Source: Paulinella micropora (lineage: Eukaryota; Cercozoa; Imbricatea; Euglyphida). Taken from it: a DNA stretch of 64,000 nt. The notes beneath the pieces are model-generated. The model was not told the DNA's origin and searched no databases. It was given only the letters and a program-made list of their open reading frames with translations. Positions 20,303-31,171 of the stretch are shown here, piece after piece (position 1 is the stretch's first letter; each line of letters starts with the position of its first letter). Location of the stretch: positions 1,123,351 through 1,187,350 of the forward strand of contig BJOX01000049.1 of assembly GCA_009731375.1 (NCBI GenBank). The letters are read 5' to 3'. The position numbers and the translations under genes are program-made.

Positions 20303-21184
20303 ATGTCGCAACGCCACGACGATGCCGCCGCCCTCCCAGACAAGCCTTCTCAAGAGCCCGACGACGCTACAAAACACGCGGTGTACATGTTCGGCGGCTT
20401 TGGGGTACCCTCCCACTCGGCGGAAATCTCGACCGGGGAAGAGTGGAACGCTGTTGCTTTGAGCCCGCCGACGGCCAGCAGCGGACAGCTTGGCCTGGTG
20501 CTGCAAGGCAAGCTGTACGCTATCGGCGGACGCAAAAGCGACGACTGCCAGATGCTTCGCACCGTGGAGTGCTACGATCCCCATCTCAACCGCTGGGAGG
20601 CCAAGGCCAGCCTGCCCACGGATTACGAATACCTCACGGGCGCGGTCCTGCACCGACAGCTGCATGTCGTGCTGTCTGACCAAGATATGCACAACTCGCT
20701 GCTGGTTTATGACCAAGACGCTAACGAATGGAAACCGCGCTGCGCTCCCCGCACCAAACGCCACCAAGCCCGGCTCGCGGCTTTTGGCGACTGTTTGTAC
20801 CTGGTCGGGGGCCACAACAACGACTTTAGCCTGCGCAAGGTCGAGAAGTACGATCCAGTGCACAACGAGTGGCTGGCAGCTGCCAGGCTAAATCTGGCCC
20901 GTCACGACTTTGCTGTAGCGTTTTTCAAGGACAAGCTGTATGTGATTGGAGGCACCAACTTTGACCCAGACACAGAGCTGGAGCTCGCGGCGGTAGAGCG
21001 CTACGACCCCAAGAAGCAGAAGTGGCGCTTCGTCGGTGATCTCAAGAAGCCGCGTTCGGGCGCTTTGGCCTTTGTGCACAACAACGGTTTGTACGTGGCG
21101 GGCGGCACCCCCGATTTCAGCGCGACTTCACTCGCTTCTGTCGAACGCTCGAGCCCCGTCTGGAGGCGTGCTGCGCCGTGCTAG
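20303..21184 (+). CDS. Kelch-repeat protein, 293 aa
   Basis: ATG 20303 to TAG 21184. After a short acidic, Pro-containing head the protein is made of five to six kelch blades, each with the pattern L-Y-x-x-G-G ... V-E-x-Y-D-P-x-x-x-x-W. Clear examples are L-Y-A-I-G-G-R ... V-E-C-Y-D-P-H-L-N-R-W, L-Y-L-V-G-G-H ... V-E-K-Y-D-P-V-H-N-E-W and L-Y-V-I-G-G-T ... V-E-R-Y-D-P-K-K-Q-K-W. These fold into a beta-propeller for protein binding, often as a ubiquitin-ligase adaptor or actin binder. No BTB, F-box or other partner domain is visible, so its role cannot be fixed. The last blade looks short. GC content resembles the FkbM gene downstream, so I take both as host genes. It converges with that gene. 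Confidence 0.85.
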   Translation: MSQRHDDAAALPDKPSQEPDDATKHAVYMFGGFGVPSHSAEISTGEEWNAVALSPPTASSGQLGLVLQGKLYAIGGRKSDDCQMLRTVECYDPHLNRWEAKASLPTDYEYLTGAVLHRQLHVVLSDQDMHNSLLVYDQDANEWKPRCAPRTKRHQARLAAFGDCLYLVGGHNNDFSLRKVEKYDPVHNEWLAAARLNLARHDFAVAFFKDKLYVIGGTNFDPDTELELAAVERYDPKKQKWRFVGDLKKPRSGALAFVHNNGLYVAGGTPDFSATSLASVERSSPVWRRAAPC

Positions 21185-21239
21185 CGTTTGAGCCGCGTCC
21201 TGCCAAGCGCCAGCGCATTGCTGAACTGTAAAATTAAAA

Positions 21240-21344
21240 AAGTCTTTTTTTTTTGTTTCTTTCCAATTTTTTTTTAATACCGCCGGCGAAAGGAGATTGA
21301 AGTTAGAATTGTGGCTCTAGTCTTTTTAAAAAAATTTAAACGAT

Positions 21345-21382
<38 letters not shown>

Positions 21383-21389
21383 TTTTTTT

Positions 21390-21433
<44 letters not shown>

Positions 21434-21443
21434 NNNNNNNNNN
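21240..21443. repeat. Poly-T tract and 10-N gap
   Basis: T-rich DNA with a few G and C interruptions runs to a gap at 21434-21443, which cuts the 3' end of the next gene. Confidence 0.95.
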
Positions 21444-22411
21444 GCGCTCCACAGGAAATCAAAGGTCAGCCAATGCCCCGCCGTGGGCTCGTGCACGACG
21501 TTGTAGAACGCAGCCCTGTCTAGCGAACCCAGCCCAAAGACCGAGAGCTCATAGCCGGCCTTGGCCAGCCAGTCGTAGATAACCAGCGCGTGGTACTTGA
21601 AGCGGACGGGGTCGCACGTGTCCCATGGCTGGCCCTCGCGGCGGCACCGCATGGCTCGGTTGTACTCGACGACCGCGCAAATCACGCGCCGGGCCTCGAA
21701 GACAGCGCGCAGGCCCGACAAAACCTCGAACTCGCAGCCCTCAGTGTCAATCTTGAGTACCAGGCTGGTGTTAGCGGGCACCAAACTCGCGGCGTGTACC
21801 AGGTCGATCTGAACAGTCGAGTTGTCGACGCCAGCAAAATAGTTGATGGCGGCGTCCATTTGGCCCACGGCGTACGGCCAGGTCCCGAAGCAGCCATTGC
21901 GCATGCGCACGCTCGTGTGCTGCGGTCTGCTGTAGTTTCCTGCCAGCACGTTGTGCAGGCTAATCTTAAACAGCTCGCTCGCGGCCGCGGCGGCCTTGAG
22001 GAAGGCTATGCAGTGGGGCTGTGGTTCCACGGCTATGACGCTAATCCCGAGAGAAGCGGCCAGGAGCATGTAGAAGCCCGCGCTGGCGCCGATATCCATA
22101 AAGACCAGCGCGTGGCGCGCGTCGTGCGCCACAGTCCGGGCACAAAGGCGAAGGGGATTGTCTGCCCTGCACTGCAACACCTCGGTCAGCATCTGTCCGA
22201 TGTGCGGCTCGCTTTGCTGCAAAAAGCGTAGCATAGGGTCTACCACGCCCCTGGCTATCAGGTCCTGGTCCTCGGCCATGAAGAAGCCCCGCGAAGATCC
22301 GGGCACTTTCACCTTCACTAAACAGACGCGCTCACCGGTCCGGAAGTAGCGCAGCGCTTGGTGCTTGACGCCCGCGACCGCCGTCGCCAACAGGACCAGC
22401 AGGACAGCCAT
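21444..22411 (-). CDS. FkbM-family methyltransferase, secretory, 3' partial
   Basis: ATG 22411 opens a signal-anchor (M-A-V-L-L-V-L-L-A-T-A-V-A-G). The SAM-binding motif is at about residues 103-122 (F-M-D-I-G-A-S-A-G-F-Y-M-L-L), followed by V-I-A-V-E-P-Q-P, typical of FkbM methyltransferases. The second hallmark, L-V-L-K-I-D-T-E-G-C-E-F-E-V-L, lies at about 200-215. FkbM-domain proteins methylate hydroxyl groups of sugars or small molecules; with a signal-anchor this one probably acts in the Golgi or ER lumen on a glycan. The reading frame is open into the gap at 21,443, so the last residues are missing. The upstream frame extends past the ATG through a CT repeat but is low-complexity, so I keep 22411. 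An additional N-terminal exon cannot be excluded. Confidence 0.8.
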
Positions 22412-22484
22412 AACAAGAAAACCCGCGAAATGTGGGCGCGTTCCCGGGCGACGTCTCCCCACCTTCGTGATTGACTTTGGCTGG

Positions 22485-22537
<53 letters not shown>
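22485..22537. repeat. (CT)n microsatellite upstream of FkbM gene
   Basis: About 25 CT units lie some 75 bp upstream of the chosen start, within its probable 5' leader. Confidence 0.95.
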
Positions 22538-22538
<1 letters not shown>

Positions 22539-22631
22539 TTTTTTGTTTGTCTCCCAGCCGCGTGGGGTTCAGGGCCTAAGCTAGCGGTTGCTGGTACCAA
22601 CAAATTAGCGTCGAAAAACTTCCCGTTCCCC

Positions 22632-23210
22632 GCCGGAATCTGCGGCTTTTTGAATTTTGCCGCCATTTGTGCCGGGTTCTGAACAGTCAGAATTTTTTTC
22701 GAAGCCAAAAAAAGGCAATGGCACATTCGAACTATATATTTTCTGGGGAAACGGGGGCGGGCGGGGAAAAACAATTTGTGGCAAGAAAATTTTCCCCGCC
22801 CGCCGGCGTCCGCCCAGAAAATCGAAAGTCTAGTAAAGCAAATGCCGGAATGTCCTCTCGCTAAAATTTTTTTGTTCAAACTCCGCAAAATGCGGCCAAT
22901 TCTGGCTGTTCTTTTTAGGCCGGAATTTGTGGCCTTTTGAAATTTGTCGCCATTTGTGCCGGGTTCCTTTCCATGCGGAATTTTTCTTTTGGCTAAAAAG
23001 GCAATGGCACATTCGAACTATATATTTTCTGGGGAAACGGGGGCGGGCGGGGAAAAGCAAATGTTCTCAGAATTTCTTTTTTCCTCCCCGCCCGCCGACC
23101 TTCGCTCAGAAGATCAAAAGAGTGCAAAATGCCGAAATGTCCTGGCTGCAAGAAAACTTTGATTCAAACTCCGCAATCTGCGGCAAATTTGGCAGTTCTT
23201 GATCGTCGCG
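22632..23210. repeat. Duplicated 287-bp unit with GC hairpin
   Basis: A unit starting GCCGGAAT occurs at 22,632 and 22,919. Each copy contains CGCCATTTGTGCCGGGTTC, the block GGCAATGGCACATTCGAACTATATATTTTC, then a stem: GGCGGGCGGGGAAAA at 22756-22770 pairs perfectly with 22790-22804; in the second copy 23042-23056 pairs with about 23077-23096, with a small bulge. It lies between two divergently transcribed units and carries a TATA-like ACTATATATT. It could be a duplicated regulatory region or a small mobile element. Confidence 0.7.
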
Positions 23211-23294
23211 GCCTTCTGAAATTCGTACCAAAAAAAAAGACACAAAGGCGAGTCTTTATTTAATATATATATTTTGCTTTGCCAGTTCATTTTC

Positions 23295-23948
23295 CTAACT
23301 GTTTGCGTATTCACCGAACTTGAAACCAGAAACTGAGTGCCTTAAACTTTCTGCTCGTGCTTCTGCTGCTTCTCTTTCATCTTTCCGACGTTTTGCTTCC
23401 TCTGCGCTTCGCTCATTTTCTCTATCCTCTTCAGCTATCATATATCCGACTTGCGCACGCCAGTGTTTGTTAACATGTAATTGATTGATATTATCATCAA
23501 ATGTTTTGTGCGGATTTTCTCCTTCATAAAAACCTGGTGCGTATTGCTGCACTGATTCGTCGTCACGAGAATCTGCCCTATCTTGGTTCCGCTGGGTTGC
23601 TGCTGAATTCTGTTGCGCCCATTTTTTCCATTTTGTTCGGTCTTCTTGGCTTGCCTTTTTCCAAAACTCTTTCTTTTGCTCTGGGTTCATAGTTTTGTAG
23701 TCAAGTCTTGCTCTGTTACGCTCTTGTTCGGATAGAGTAGGTATCGATGGCAGTGGCACTTGTGGCGGAGGCGGGTAGTTGGGTGGCGGTTCCGGAGGCG
23801 ACTCACTGAGTAGAGCAAGGCGCTGCTTCTGCTGAGGCGGTGTAAGCGGGAGCGGCCAAGTGGGTGGCACATGGCGCCGTTGCGTGCCAGTACTGGTTTT
23901 TGGACCTCCACACTGTCTGCATTTCGTACGAATCTGTTCCTTGTTCAT
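23295..23948 (-). CDS. Charged protein with N-terminal CxxC, 217 aa
   Basis: ATG 23948 to TAA 23295. The N-terminus has C-R-Q-C-G-G (one half of a possible zinc site) and is followed by a Pro-rich linker (residues 25-72). Next comes a basic helical segment, L-D-Y-K-T-M-N-P-E-Q-K-K-E-F-W-K-K-A, reminiscent of an HMG-like or AT-hook-adjacent helix. The C-terminal 60 residues are Glu/Arg/Ala-rich and probably helical. I do not recognise a family; it may be transposon- or virus-derived. The upstream gap (23,969 on) lies only 20 bp before the ATG, so the true start could be further upstream. Confidence 0.5.
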   Translation of the reverse strand: MNKEQIRTKCRQCGGPKTSTGTQRRHVPPTWPLPLTPPQQKQRLALLSESPPEPPPNYPPPPQVPLPSIPTLSEQERNRARLDYKTMNPEQKKEFWKKASQEDRTKWKKWAQQNSAATQRNQDRADSRDDESVQQYAPGFYEGENPHKTFDDNINQLHVNKHWRAQVGYMIAEEDRENERSAEEAKRRKDEREAAEARAESLRHSVSGFKFGEYANS

Positions 23949-23968
23949 GACTGAGCAGAAGTTTTTTT

Positions 23969-24354
23969 NNNNNNNNNNNNNNNNNNNNNNNNNNNNNNNN
24001 NNNNNNNNNNNNNNNNNNNNNNNNNNNNNNNNNNNNNNNNNNNNNNNNNNNNNNNNNNNNNNNNNNNNNNNNNNNNNNNNNNNNNNNNNNNNNNNNNNNN
24101 NNNNNNNNNNNNNNNNNNNNNNNNNNNNNNNNNNNNNNNNNNNNNNNNNNNNNNNNNNNNNNNNNNNNNNNNNNNNNNNNNNNNNNNNNNNNNNNNNNNN
24201 NNNNNNNNNNNNNNNNNNNNNNNNNNNNNNNNNNNNNNNNNNNNNNNNNNNNNNNNNNNNNNNNNNNNNNNNNNNNNNNNNNNNNNNNNNNNNNNNNNNN
24301 NNNNNNNNNNNNNNNNNNNNNNNNNNNNNNNNNNNNNNNNNNNNNNNNNNNNNN
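23969..24354. other. Assembly gap, 386 N
   Basis: N-run flanked by poly-T on the left and (CT)n on the right. Confidence 0.98.
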
Positions 24355-24375
24355 CTCTCTCTCTCTCTCGGCTTA

Positions 24376-25896
24376 CTATTCAGCCTGTCTTTTCCGCTTT
24401 GACGACGATGCGGCCCCTGGTGCGCCGATCAGCCGAGCGAGCTCATCGCGCCTGGTACTAGCGGGCAATGATTGCAGAAACTCCACCACGCGGGCCAGCT
24501 CCCTTTCCCAAAACGCGCGCAAGGCCCCGAGGACCCGGGTATTGGCTTGCTTCGTAAAGAGCCACGTCAGCTCGGATAGTCCTCCGTGGCCGGGCAGAGG
24601 GCGCCTCGTTTGGGCCATCTCGTCGATGGATACAACCACTCTTGTTCGCTCGTCCAGGACCAAGTTGCGCAGGTGTGCTGGCCTCCACGACAAAACGCAA
24701 CAGCAGCCGTAGCAGCACTTGCAGGCAAAGATCTGGCATCAGCAGATCATTTAGCTGTACCGGGCTCACGGACGGGCTAGCGGCCAGGCCCCCTTGTGTC
24801 GGTTCATAACCATCGGAGCCGAGGGCTAGCTGCCACAGAAAAGGCCCTTTTCGTCGAAGCGCAGCGGGGAGTAGTCCGGCCACAGCCGTTGCTTGATAGG
24901 CTCTACCGAGAGCTGGAAATCAGCCGCCGCGGAGGTCGCGAGGGGGCCCTTGACAAAGAACTGTAGCCCTTGCTTATCCCTGACGATGGCAGACGAAGGC
25001 TTGGTCCCACACGCAACCTTGGCGAGGCCTACCCAGGACCAGTCGGGGCGAGCGCTCTGCAAGCAGGCCTTTAGCGCTTGCTTTTTCCCATCACTCGCAC
25101 CAGTCTGCGTCGTCCTTGCTCCCTCCTTCTTCTTCTTGGGCCCCGTGGACAAGGGGCCAGGCACGGTAAGCTGCGCCGTGCACAGGAGCAGCTTGCGCCG
25201 GAAGTAGTCCGCGAGGTAGCGCGCGGGCAAGCGCATCACGAAGGGCTCGAACGCGTGCATGATCCCTTGGTAAAGAAACTGTTCGGTGGCGTCGGTAGTA
25301 CCTTTCCTGGGCCCCCTGCTCGTGTGTCGGTCGCGCCCAAACTTGCACAGGAAATCGAGGAAGCCGTTGATCTTGCTGCGTTCTTCCGCGCGGAGTAGCG
25401 GGTAGGATTTCCCGTGCAACTGAGAAAATGTCGCGAGCCCGTCGGCCGTCAGCCCCTGCCCATCGGCCTTCTGCGGAATCAGCGAAGCTAGCACCGGCAA
25501 GTAATACTCCTTGTGTTTCCACAGCAACTCTTGGTAGAGAGCTTGGTAGCAGGCAGTGTTGTTTCCCGCCATCCAGAGCCGCATGGTTTTTTGAATAAAA
25601 CTCTTGCTCTGTGGAGCGGCTTCGGGGGCCAGGATGTGCCGGAGCAAAGCTTCTAGCTTGGCAACGAGCCCCAAGTTCCCCAGCAGGCATTTCAAAGCAT
25701 TGCCGCCCGTCTCCAAAGCCGCCAATACAGCTGACTTGAGCGCGGACGTATCGCGAGCGTGAGCCAGCCCACTTGGCCATTCGCAGGCCAAGGTAAACGA
25801 GCTGCAGGGTTCATCTAGGCCTTGAAAGAAGGCCTGCGTAGGTTTCGGCTCTTGCCTGGCTAGTCTGACAGCGCACAAGCTGCTAGACGATAATGT
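24376..25896 (-). pseudogene. Possible PI3K/PI4K-like kinase fold, broken
   Basis: The longest part (25896-24826) has no ATG at its start and is unrecognised for about 250 residues. Its end reads G-L-Q-F-F-V-K-G-P ... P-I-K-Q-R-L-W-P-D, like the N-lobe of PI3K-type kinases. A second frame (24,870-24,680) carries F-L-W-Q-L-A-L-G-S-D-G-Y-E-P, and a third (24693-24376) has H-L-R-N-L-V-L-D-E-R-T-R-V-V-V-S-I-D-E-M. The last resembles the catalytic loop H-x-x-N-x-x-V-D and the I-D-F-G of that superfamily, with DFG changed to D-E-M. It ends S-K-R-K-R-Q-A-E, a possible nuclear signal. Two frameshifts (near 24,850 and 24,690) are needed. The kinase call is inference from motif order; it may be a pseudokinase or an unrelated fold. 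Confidence 0.35.
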
Positions 25897-25900
25897 CTAT

Positions 25901-26107
25901 ATGCCACCCATAGGCATGACAACGGCGCTGGAGCAGTACCTAGCGTTCCTATTCGCGTGCGTAGCGTCAGTGTGCGTCATCGTAATCGTACACCTGCTGA
26001 TGCAAGTCGTCACGGCAGGCGGGGGAGTAGCATCGGCCCCAAGGCGGGAAAGCCAGCCGATCGCGGAGCAGCCTCCGGAGGCCAAGCAACCGGTTGGGTC
26101 CCAATAG
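25901..26107 (+). CDS. Small single-pass membrane protein, 68 aa
   Basis: ATG 25901 to TAG 26107. Residues 9-36 form one clear transmembrane helix (Y-L-A-F-L-F-A-C-V-A-S-V-C-V-I-V-I-V-H-L-L), followed by a Gly/Ala/Pro/Gln-rich tail. It starts head-to-head with the kinase-like frame, separated by only a few bases. The block's GC-rich style ends here: from about 26,110 the sequence belongs to a different element. Function unknown. Confidence 0.45.
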   Translation: MPPIGMTTALEQYLAFLFACVASVCVIVIVHLLMQVVTAGGGVASAPRRESQPIAEQPPEAKQPVGSQ

Positions 26108-26241
26108 CCCAATCCGGAGAGCCCCAGGTTAGCCATCCCACCTCATAAACGACAGACGACGAGGGGACCGGAAATAACCCGGAGGGAAAAACCCGACCCC
26201 GCCCGATCATAACCACCTCAAGCATCCCAAGCGACGCACCC

Positions 26242-27600
26242 ATGAACACCGAGGACACCGAGTCCACCCATCAGATATCGGATGGTTCCGTAGCGCCGGC
26301 TAGTGCTGCGGCAATACCTTCCTCTCCACCAACGGAGGGCTTGGACACCCCATCTCCGCCAGACGACGGTCGATGGTATACAGCCGAGGACGGTCGTTGG
26401 GACACAGAGTCCGATGGGGAAGAACACTCGCGGCCAACAAAACCAGAGCGACGACATCAAGCGCGCTTGAAATACTGGCGCAAAGTCGGTTGCCGGGACA
26501 TCCTCGAGCCCGATAAATACAGTGACGGGTTGAACCCGAACCGCTGGTACCCACACCATGGATCACCGATCCGGCGTATCAGCACCATCGCTGTCCACCA
26601 GCGGAACAAACCCGACACTGGGGAAGACACGAGGAACATGTGGCATATTTCCACAAAACTGATAACATCCCGTACGTATACGGACCGATCGATCGGCCGG
26701 TATACTGCCATGGGGATAAACCGGTAGCCAAAAACATATACCGGGTTATCAGATGGGGCAGCGATGACACCAAGGCTCAGACAGCTGACTCACCCCAACC
26801 TCCTCTTACAGACCCACCCTATGGGGTCAACTACGCACGCGTCAACAGACTGGTGATGCCTTATCGCATCTCGGAGTATGTGATGTTGCGAGGAATGCCA
26901 ACCCATCTCCTTTTGGGTCCCGAGGCGGCCGAGGAATTTGCAAGGCCAGTCCGATTCGCCTACGATCCCGGATCACGCCGACTCCACCGCATATACCCCC
27001 CGTATCCGGACATAACGGACGCGGAGCGAAGATTGCGGCTGGAATGCACTGCACTGATGCATACCACAAATGAGCGCACCAACCCAAATGACACACCTAT
27101 GTCCAGATCACAAGCGCGCAGAGAGGGTGCGGGAAAATAAATTCCCATTTAGGAATCCCGCACACTATCTTTGGGACGGACCGACATGGCGCTCTCAGGA
27201 TAACCCACTCCCGCATGTGGTACCATACGTACACACCCCGGAGGAGACGACCCCGCTGACCACAAAGCAGTGGGACCTAGTCCGCTCCATCCAAGGCTGG
27301 ACTACTTTGTCTGAACCGCAAAGGGCTTACGCACTGCGGCACTACCATATTGACAAAGTCCCGAAACAGCTCTTGGAACCCAATGAACTCCGCAGGCTCC
27401 AATGGCCACAAGCGGACATCAACGTCTACTACTATCTCCTAGACAGGGCGGGCGTGTCACTGCCGAGCGAGTTCAGGGCGTACTTTGCCTACCATCTCAG
27501 AGCAGGACATGACCACCCGCGGGAGCTACTGGATGAGGATGACGAGATGCGCCGAATCGAAACAGCCCTCGGCTTGCCCCACGAAAGACGCAGCTCATAA
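26242..27600 (+). pseudogene. Retroelement gag-like reading frames, degenerate
   Basis: Three successive plus-strand frames (26242-26727, about 26640-27140, 27070-27600) share one style: rich in Arg, Pro, Tyr, Trp and Asp, with little low complexity. The first starts with an acidic Ser/Pro/Thr head (from ATG 26242) and has R-H-Q-A-R-L-K-Y-W-R-K. The third contains P-F-R-N-P-A-H-Y-L-W-D and ends at TAA 27600. They look like one coding region broken by two frameshifts. I infer a Gag-like role only because a polypurine tract and LTR-like sequence lie downstream at 29.6 kb. No zinc knuckle is visible and no reverse transcriptase follows. Confidence 0.35.
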
Positions 27601-29615
27601 CCGTCATTTTCCTAAACATCTATTCCTCTCAACTTACATATCTCCTGGCAAACCTCACCTTGGCCTTCCTATTATAGGCGGAGGATGACGTATCGCCCAC
27701 CGCGACCGTCCATGCCCGAACGATTCCAAGGAGCGGCAAGGTTAAGACAAAGACACTTAGTAACCTTCGCTTCAAATCGGAACAGCCGGAGACATGGCTA
27801 GTTGAAATCCGCATAAGCCTAATAGCGCTGGGAAACCTTGCACCCGTGCGGACGGTGAACGGACAGATGGGACCGACTCCAACAGAGTCCTGGAGGATCC
27901 GACCTCATACCGAAGAGTGGGGCCGACGTAAACAGCTCGCGCGTCCAGAGTGGGACCGTGCTGTACAAGACCAAGAATTCCGATGGCACCAAGCCACACA
28001 GTCCTTAGACTATATATACCACTCCCGACACTGTTACCCCCGATGGGAGCAGGTGTACGAGCACACTCGAACCGATAATCAAGCGGTTATATCCTGAATA
28101 TGTACAGCCGCTATCGTCGCTTCATCTGTTCGACCTACCCAACGATGAAAGAAAGACACTCCAGGCTCAGCTTGACCAAGAGCGAGACTCTCCTCCCCTC
28201 GACCAACCCGAGGAACGAACCCGATCAGGCTCTCAATCCAGCACGGAGGACGAGTTCATGCGATACCTGGAAGCGGACCAGGATGACGCTTTTTAAGACC
28301 TCCCCAACAGAGGTTATATACTTCCTAGACACCTCCTATTCGAAATTCGCGATATCTCGATATAGATATACTTCCTAACTTTTCGAGAAAAGTCCACTGA
28401 GGAAATACAAAAAGAAACAACCTTAGACTTGCAAAGCGCCCGTTCATTCCGCCAAATGGACGGCATACAAGCCGGGTTGTCATCCGCGTTAAAGCTGACA
28501 AACTGGTTTATATGCCCAGGATCAGGAGGATCCTCGCATCGCGTGAGGAGGCGGGAGTGCTGTCTAGCCGATTGGACTTCAGCTTTTCCATCCATGGACG
28601 AGGTTACCTGGGGGTTTTGATCAATTAAGATGAAAACCTCTCGCTAATCTCGGGATCACAGATCCGTAGGCTAGACAAGGCGTCGAGCAGGCTGCATCCA
28701 AAAGTGCCAAGTGGCCTCTACCCCATCCAGGGGATCCGTAGTCCTAAGTTCTTTTTCCATCAATGGAAGGAGTGCTTTCAAAGTGCCAGGTGACCTCCAG
28801 CCCATCAGGGAGCCAGTGGAGCGTTACAAAAAGTACATTCACCGGCGATCTTACCGCCCAAAGGTAAGGTGATCCAAGCCGACGGGTATCCCACACCGGG
28901 ATTCCAGACGCGATGTGGGGATATGCACCCGCCATTTAGCTACTGAAAAGCCCATGGTGGGAGCAACTCCGTCCAAGCCATTCTCAGGAGCCGTCTCATC
29001 CGGGGATCCGAGGCGCAACTGTCATAATACATTCATCCCAGCCAACTGCCAATAGGCCAGCTGGGGCGAAGGTATTTTACGTCCTGGCTGCTATGACCTT
29101 CCATCCCACCCGGGGACCCAGGGGAGCGTCACTAGAGGTGAGCTGACCGATCTTGCCGACCGACGGTAAGATGGGCCAACTCGACTCCCGTCCGACCACG
29201 GACACCCAAGGAGAGTTGCTGGGGGTGTGAGGCAAGGTTGCGTCGAAAGGGATGCGATTTTACTTCAGACCCCAGGACCCATATGCCACATGTCAGACCA
29301 GCGACAAGAAGTTCCTCCTCACATTTCAATGACAAGGGTCATCAAGGGGGGGAAAGTGTAGAGCGAAATTCAAAATTCAAATTTGAAATCCAAAAACAAA
29401 GATCAAATTCGAATTTCGCACAAAACCCGAAACCGAAATCGTTCGGAGTAACGCCTACAGTTACATTTCTCTCCTTCGATCTCCTATGTGATTCCAAGAA
29501 GGAGAAGAAGCCATCAACCTCGAGACAAATCTCGACAGCTCACATATTCCTACCGCTCACATTTACCTCTCTACTCCTAATCAACGGGGGTTATCGAATA
29601 AACCGGAGAGGGGGG
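27601..29615 (+). pseudogene. Decayed internal region of the retroelement
   Basis: No long frame survives. Short protein-like pieces remain, for example L-S-S-R-L-D-F-S-F-S-I-H-G-R-G-Y-L-G-V around 28,560-28,620, then after a stop D-E-N-L-S-L-I-S-G-S-Q-I-R-R-L. This resembles the start of a retropepsin (normally D-T-G-A-x-x-S-L-I-S). The final frame ends R-I-N-R-R-G-G-T-V-G. This is consistent with a non-autonomous or internally deleted LTR element. Confidence 0.35.
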
Positions 29616-29990
29616 ACTGTAGGCGTAGATAGGTAAATATGTGCTACTTTAATATATCCCTGTGTCAGTCCAGACACCATAAAGGGAATATTAGTATTAA
29701 TAATCCTCACAACCGGATAACGATAATATTACTAAGAGTTAACGTTACTCTTTTTCCACCGGAATATATTATCGGCCGTTAGGCCGGACAACGCCGGGAA
29801 TTGGCTGGTGTTTGCCTTGGTTGTTTTTGGCTCCGCTAGTCTCCCACATTTTCCACCATCTTTGATCCTTCTTTGTACAAAGACAGAAGATTGGGTTATT
29901 AGCGGAGTTGTTGGATTTGGGTGAATAATAAAGAGGCAATCATTAAATATATTCTTTTGAACACGAACCGGCAAAACATCAGAGTGTGCC
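29616..29990 (+). repeat. Probable LTR with upstream polypurine tract
   Basis: A purine run (CGGAGAGGGGGGAC, ending about 29,617) is immediately followed by TGTAGGCGTAGATAGG. The LTRs of the 36-47 kb element begin with the same TGTAGGC when read on their strand. An AATAAA lies at 29927-29932. I could not find the matching 5' copy near 26.1 kb, so the right border is approximate and the left LTR appears lost. Confidence 0.5.
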
Positions 29991-31013
29991 CCGCGGGCCG
30001 AAAATTAACTTGTTTATACGAGTTCTCGTCTCCATTTGAATGTCAACAGTAATAGTTATTTATTATTAATAACAGTGGTTTCGTGACCGGACCACGAGTG
30101 ACAGTGCTCACCCCTTTGCAGTGTTTAAGGCTTTTCGCCGCTGAGTACTAGTGCTGGTTTATGGGTAGGGCACTGTGCTTGGTTTTGTGTCACTCAATGG
30201 CTATGGTCTGCAGGGCATGTGAGCTGTGCTCAGGACGTAAGTTTTTGAGGTAAGTTTTTGTGACCTCAGGGAAAGCCTGAGCTGGTTATATTTCAGTGAC
30301 CGTGGTGGCGAATGTGTCTCAGCAGAATTGGAGATGAAGTCACTGAGTACGGCCAGTCAGAAAGTCATTGTAGATACAGGGGAAAAAAAGAAAGTTGACA
30401 GAGCAAGTCCAAACGTTAAATATTATTGTATCTGTGGTATTATCGGTGACATTCAACTTAACACACTTTGGTTTTCAAATATATCATATTTTTCAAAAAT
30501 ACTGTTTTCATTAAATTGACCCTTTTGGTTTCATTGTTTTCATTTTGCCTAAACGTTTTCGTTCATCCGGACCGGTTCCTGACTTGCCTTCTCGTTTCGA
30601 CCGCTACTTGGAGTGTGTTTGATGACATCAGTTCCGGAAAATATGTCATATTCCTCAAGCAGAAATTGCAAGGCTACCCTGTTTTTCGATGGCCGAAACT
30701 GCTTTCATGACGTTTTTTTCACGATTACCCCGGTTAAAACAGAAAATTTTAATACATTTCAGATATTTTTAATCCCTAAATTGCCGTACGTTGGCAGGTC
30801 CAAGATACATACATACACATACACATACATACATACATACATTCATGCATACATACATACGTACATACACACAGAGATACATACACACATACATACATAC
30901 ATACATACGTTTTTGCTGGGATCTTCAATAAGATGAACTTCCACGTTTGGCAGGGATGGTGGTGAGGCACGTTTTCCTGTGCAAAAATATGCGAATACAT
31001 ATATTATATTATT

Positions 31014-31044
<31 letters not shown>

Positions 31045-31170
31045 GTATATATATGCATGCATGCATGCATGTATATGTCTAGTATATGTAAACTTACATG
31101 AATTATAAATATGTATATATGAACATACATATTACATAAATTTACAAACTTACAAACATTGCGATGATGT
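29991..31170. other. Non-coding with TACA and TA repeats
   Basis: No gene is seen between 29,991 and 30,800. (ACAT)n lies at about 30,803-30,912, (TA)n and (GCAT)n at about 31,005-31,075. Confidence 0.75.
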
Positions 31171-31171
31171 T

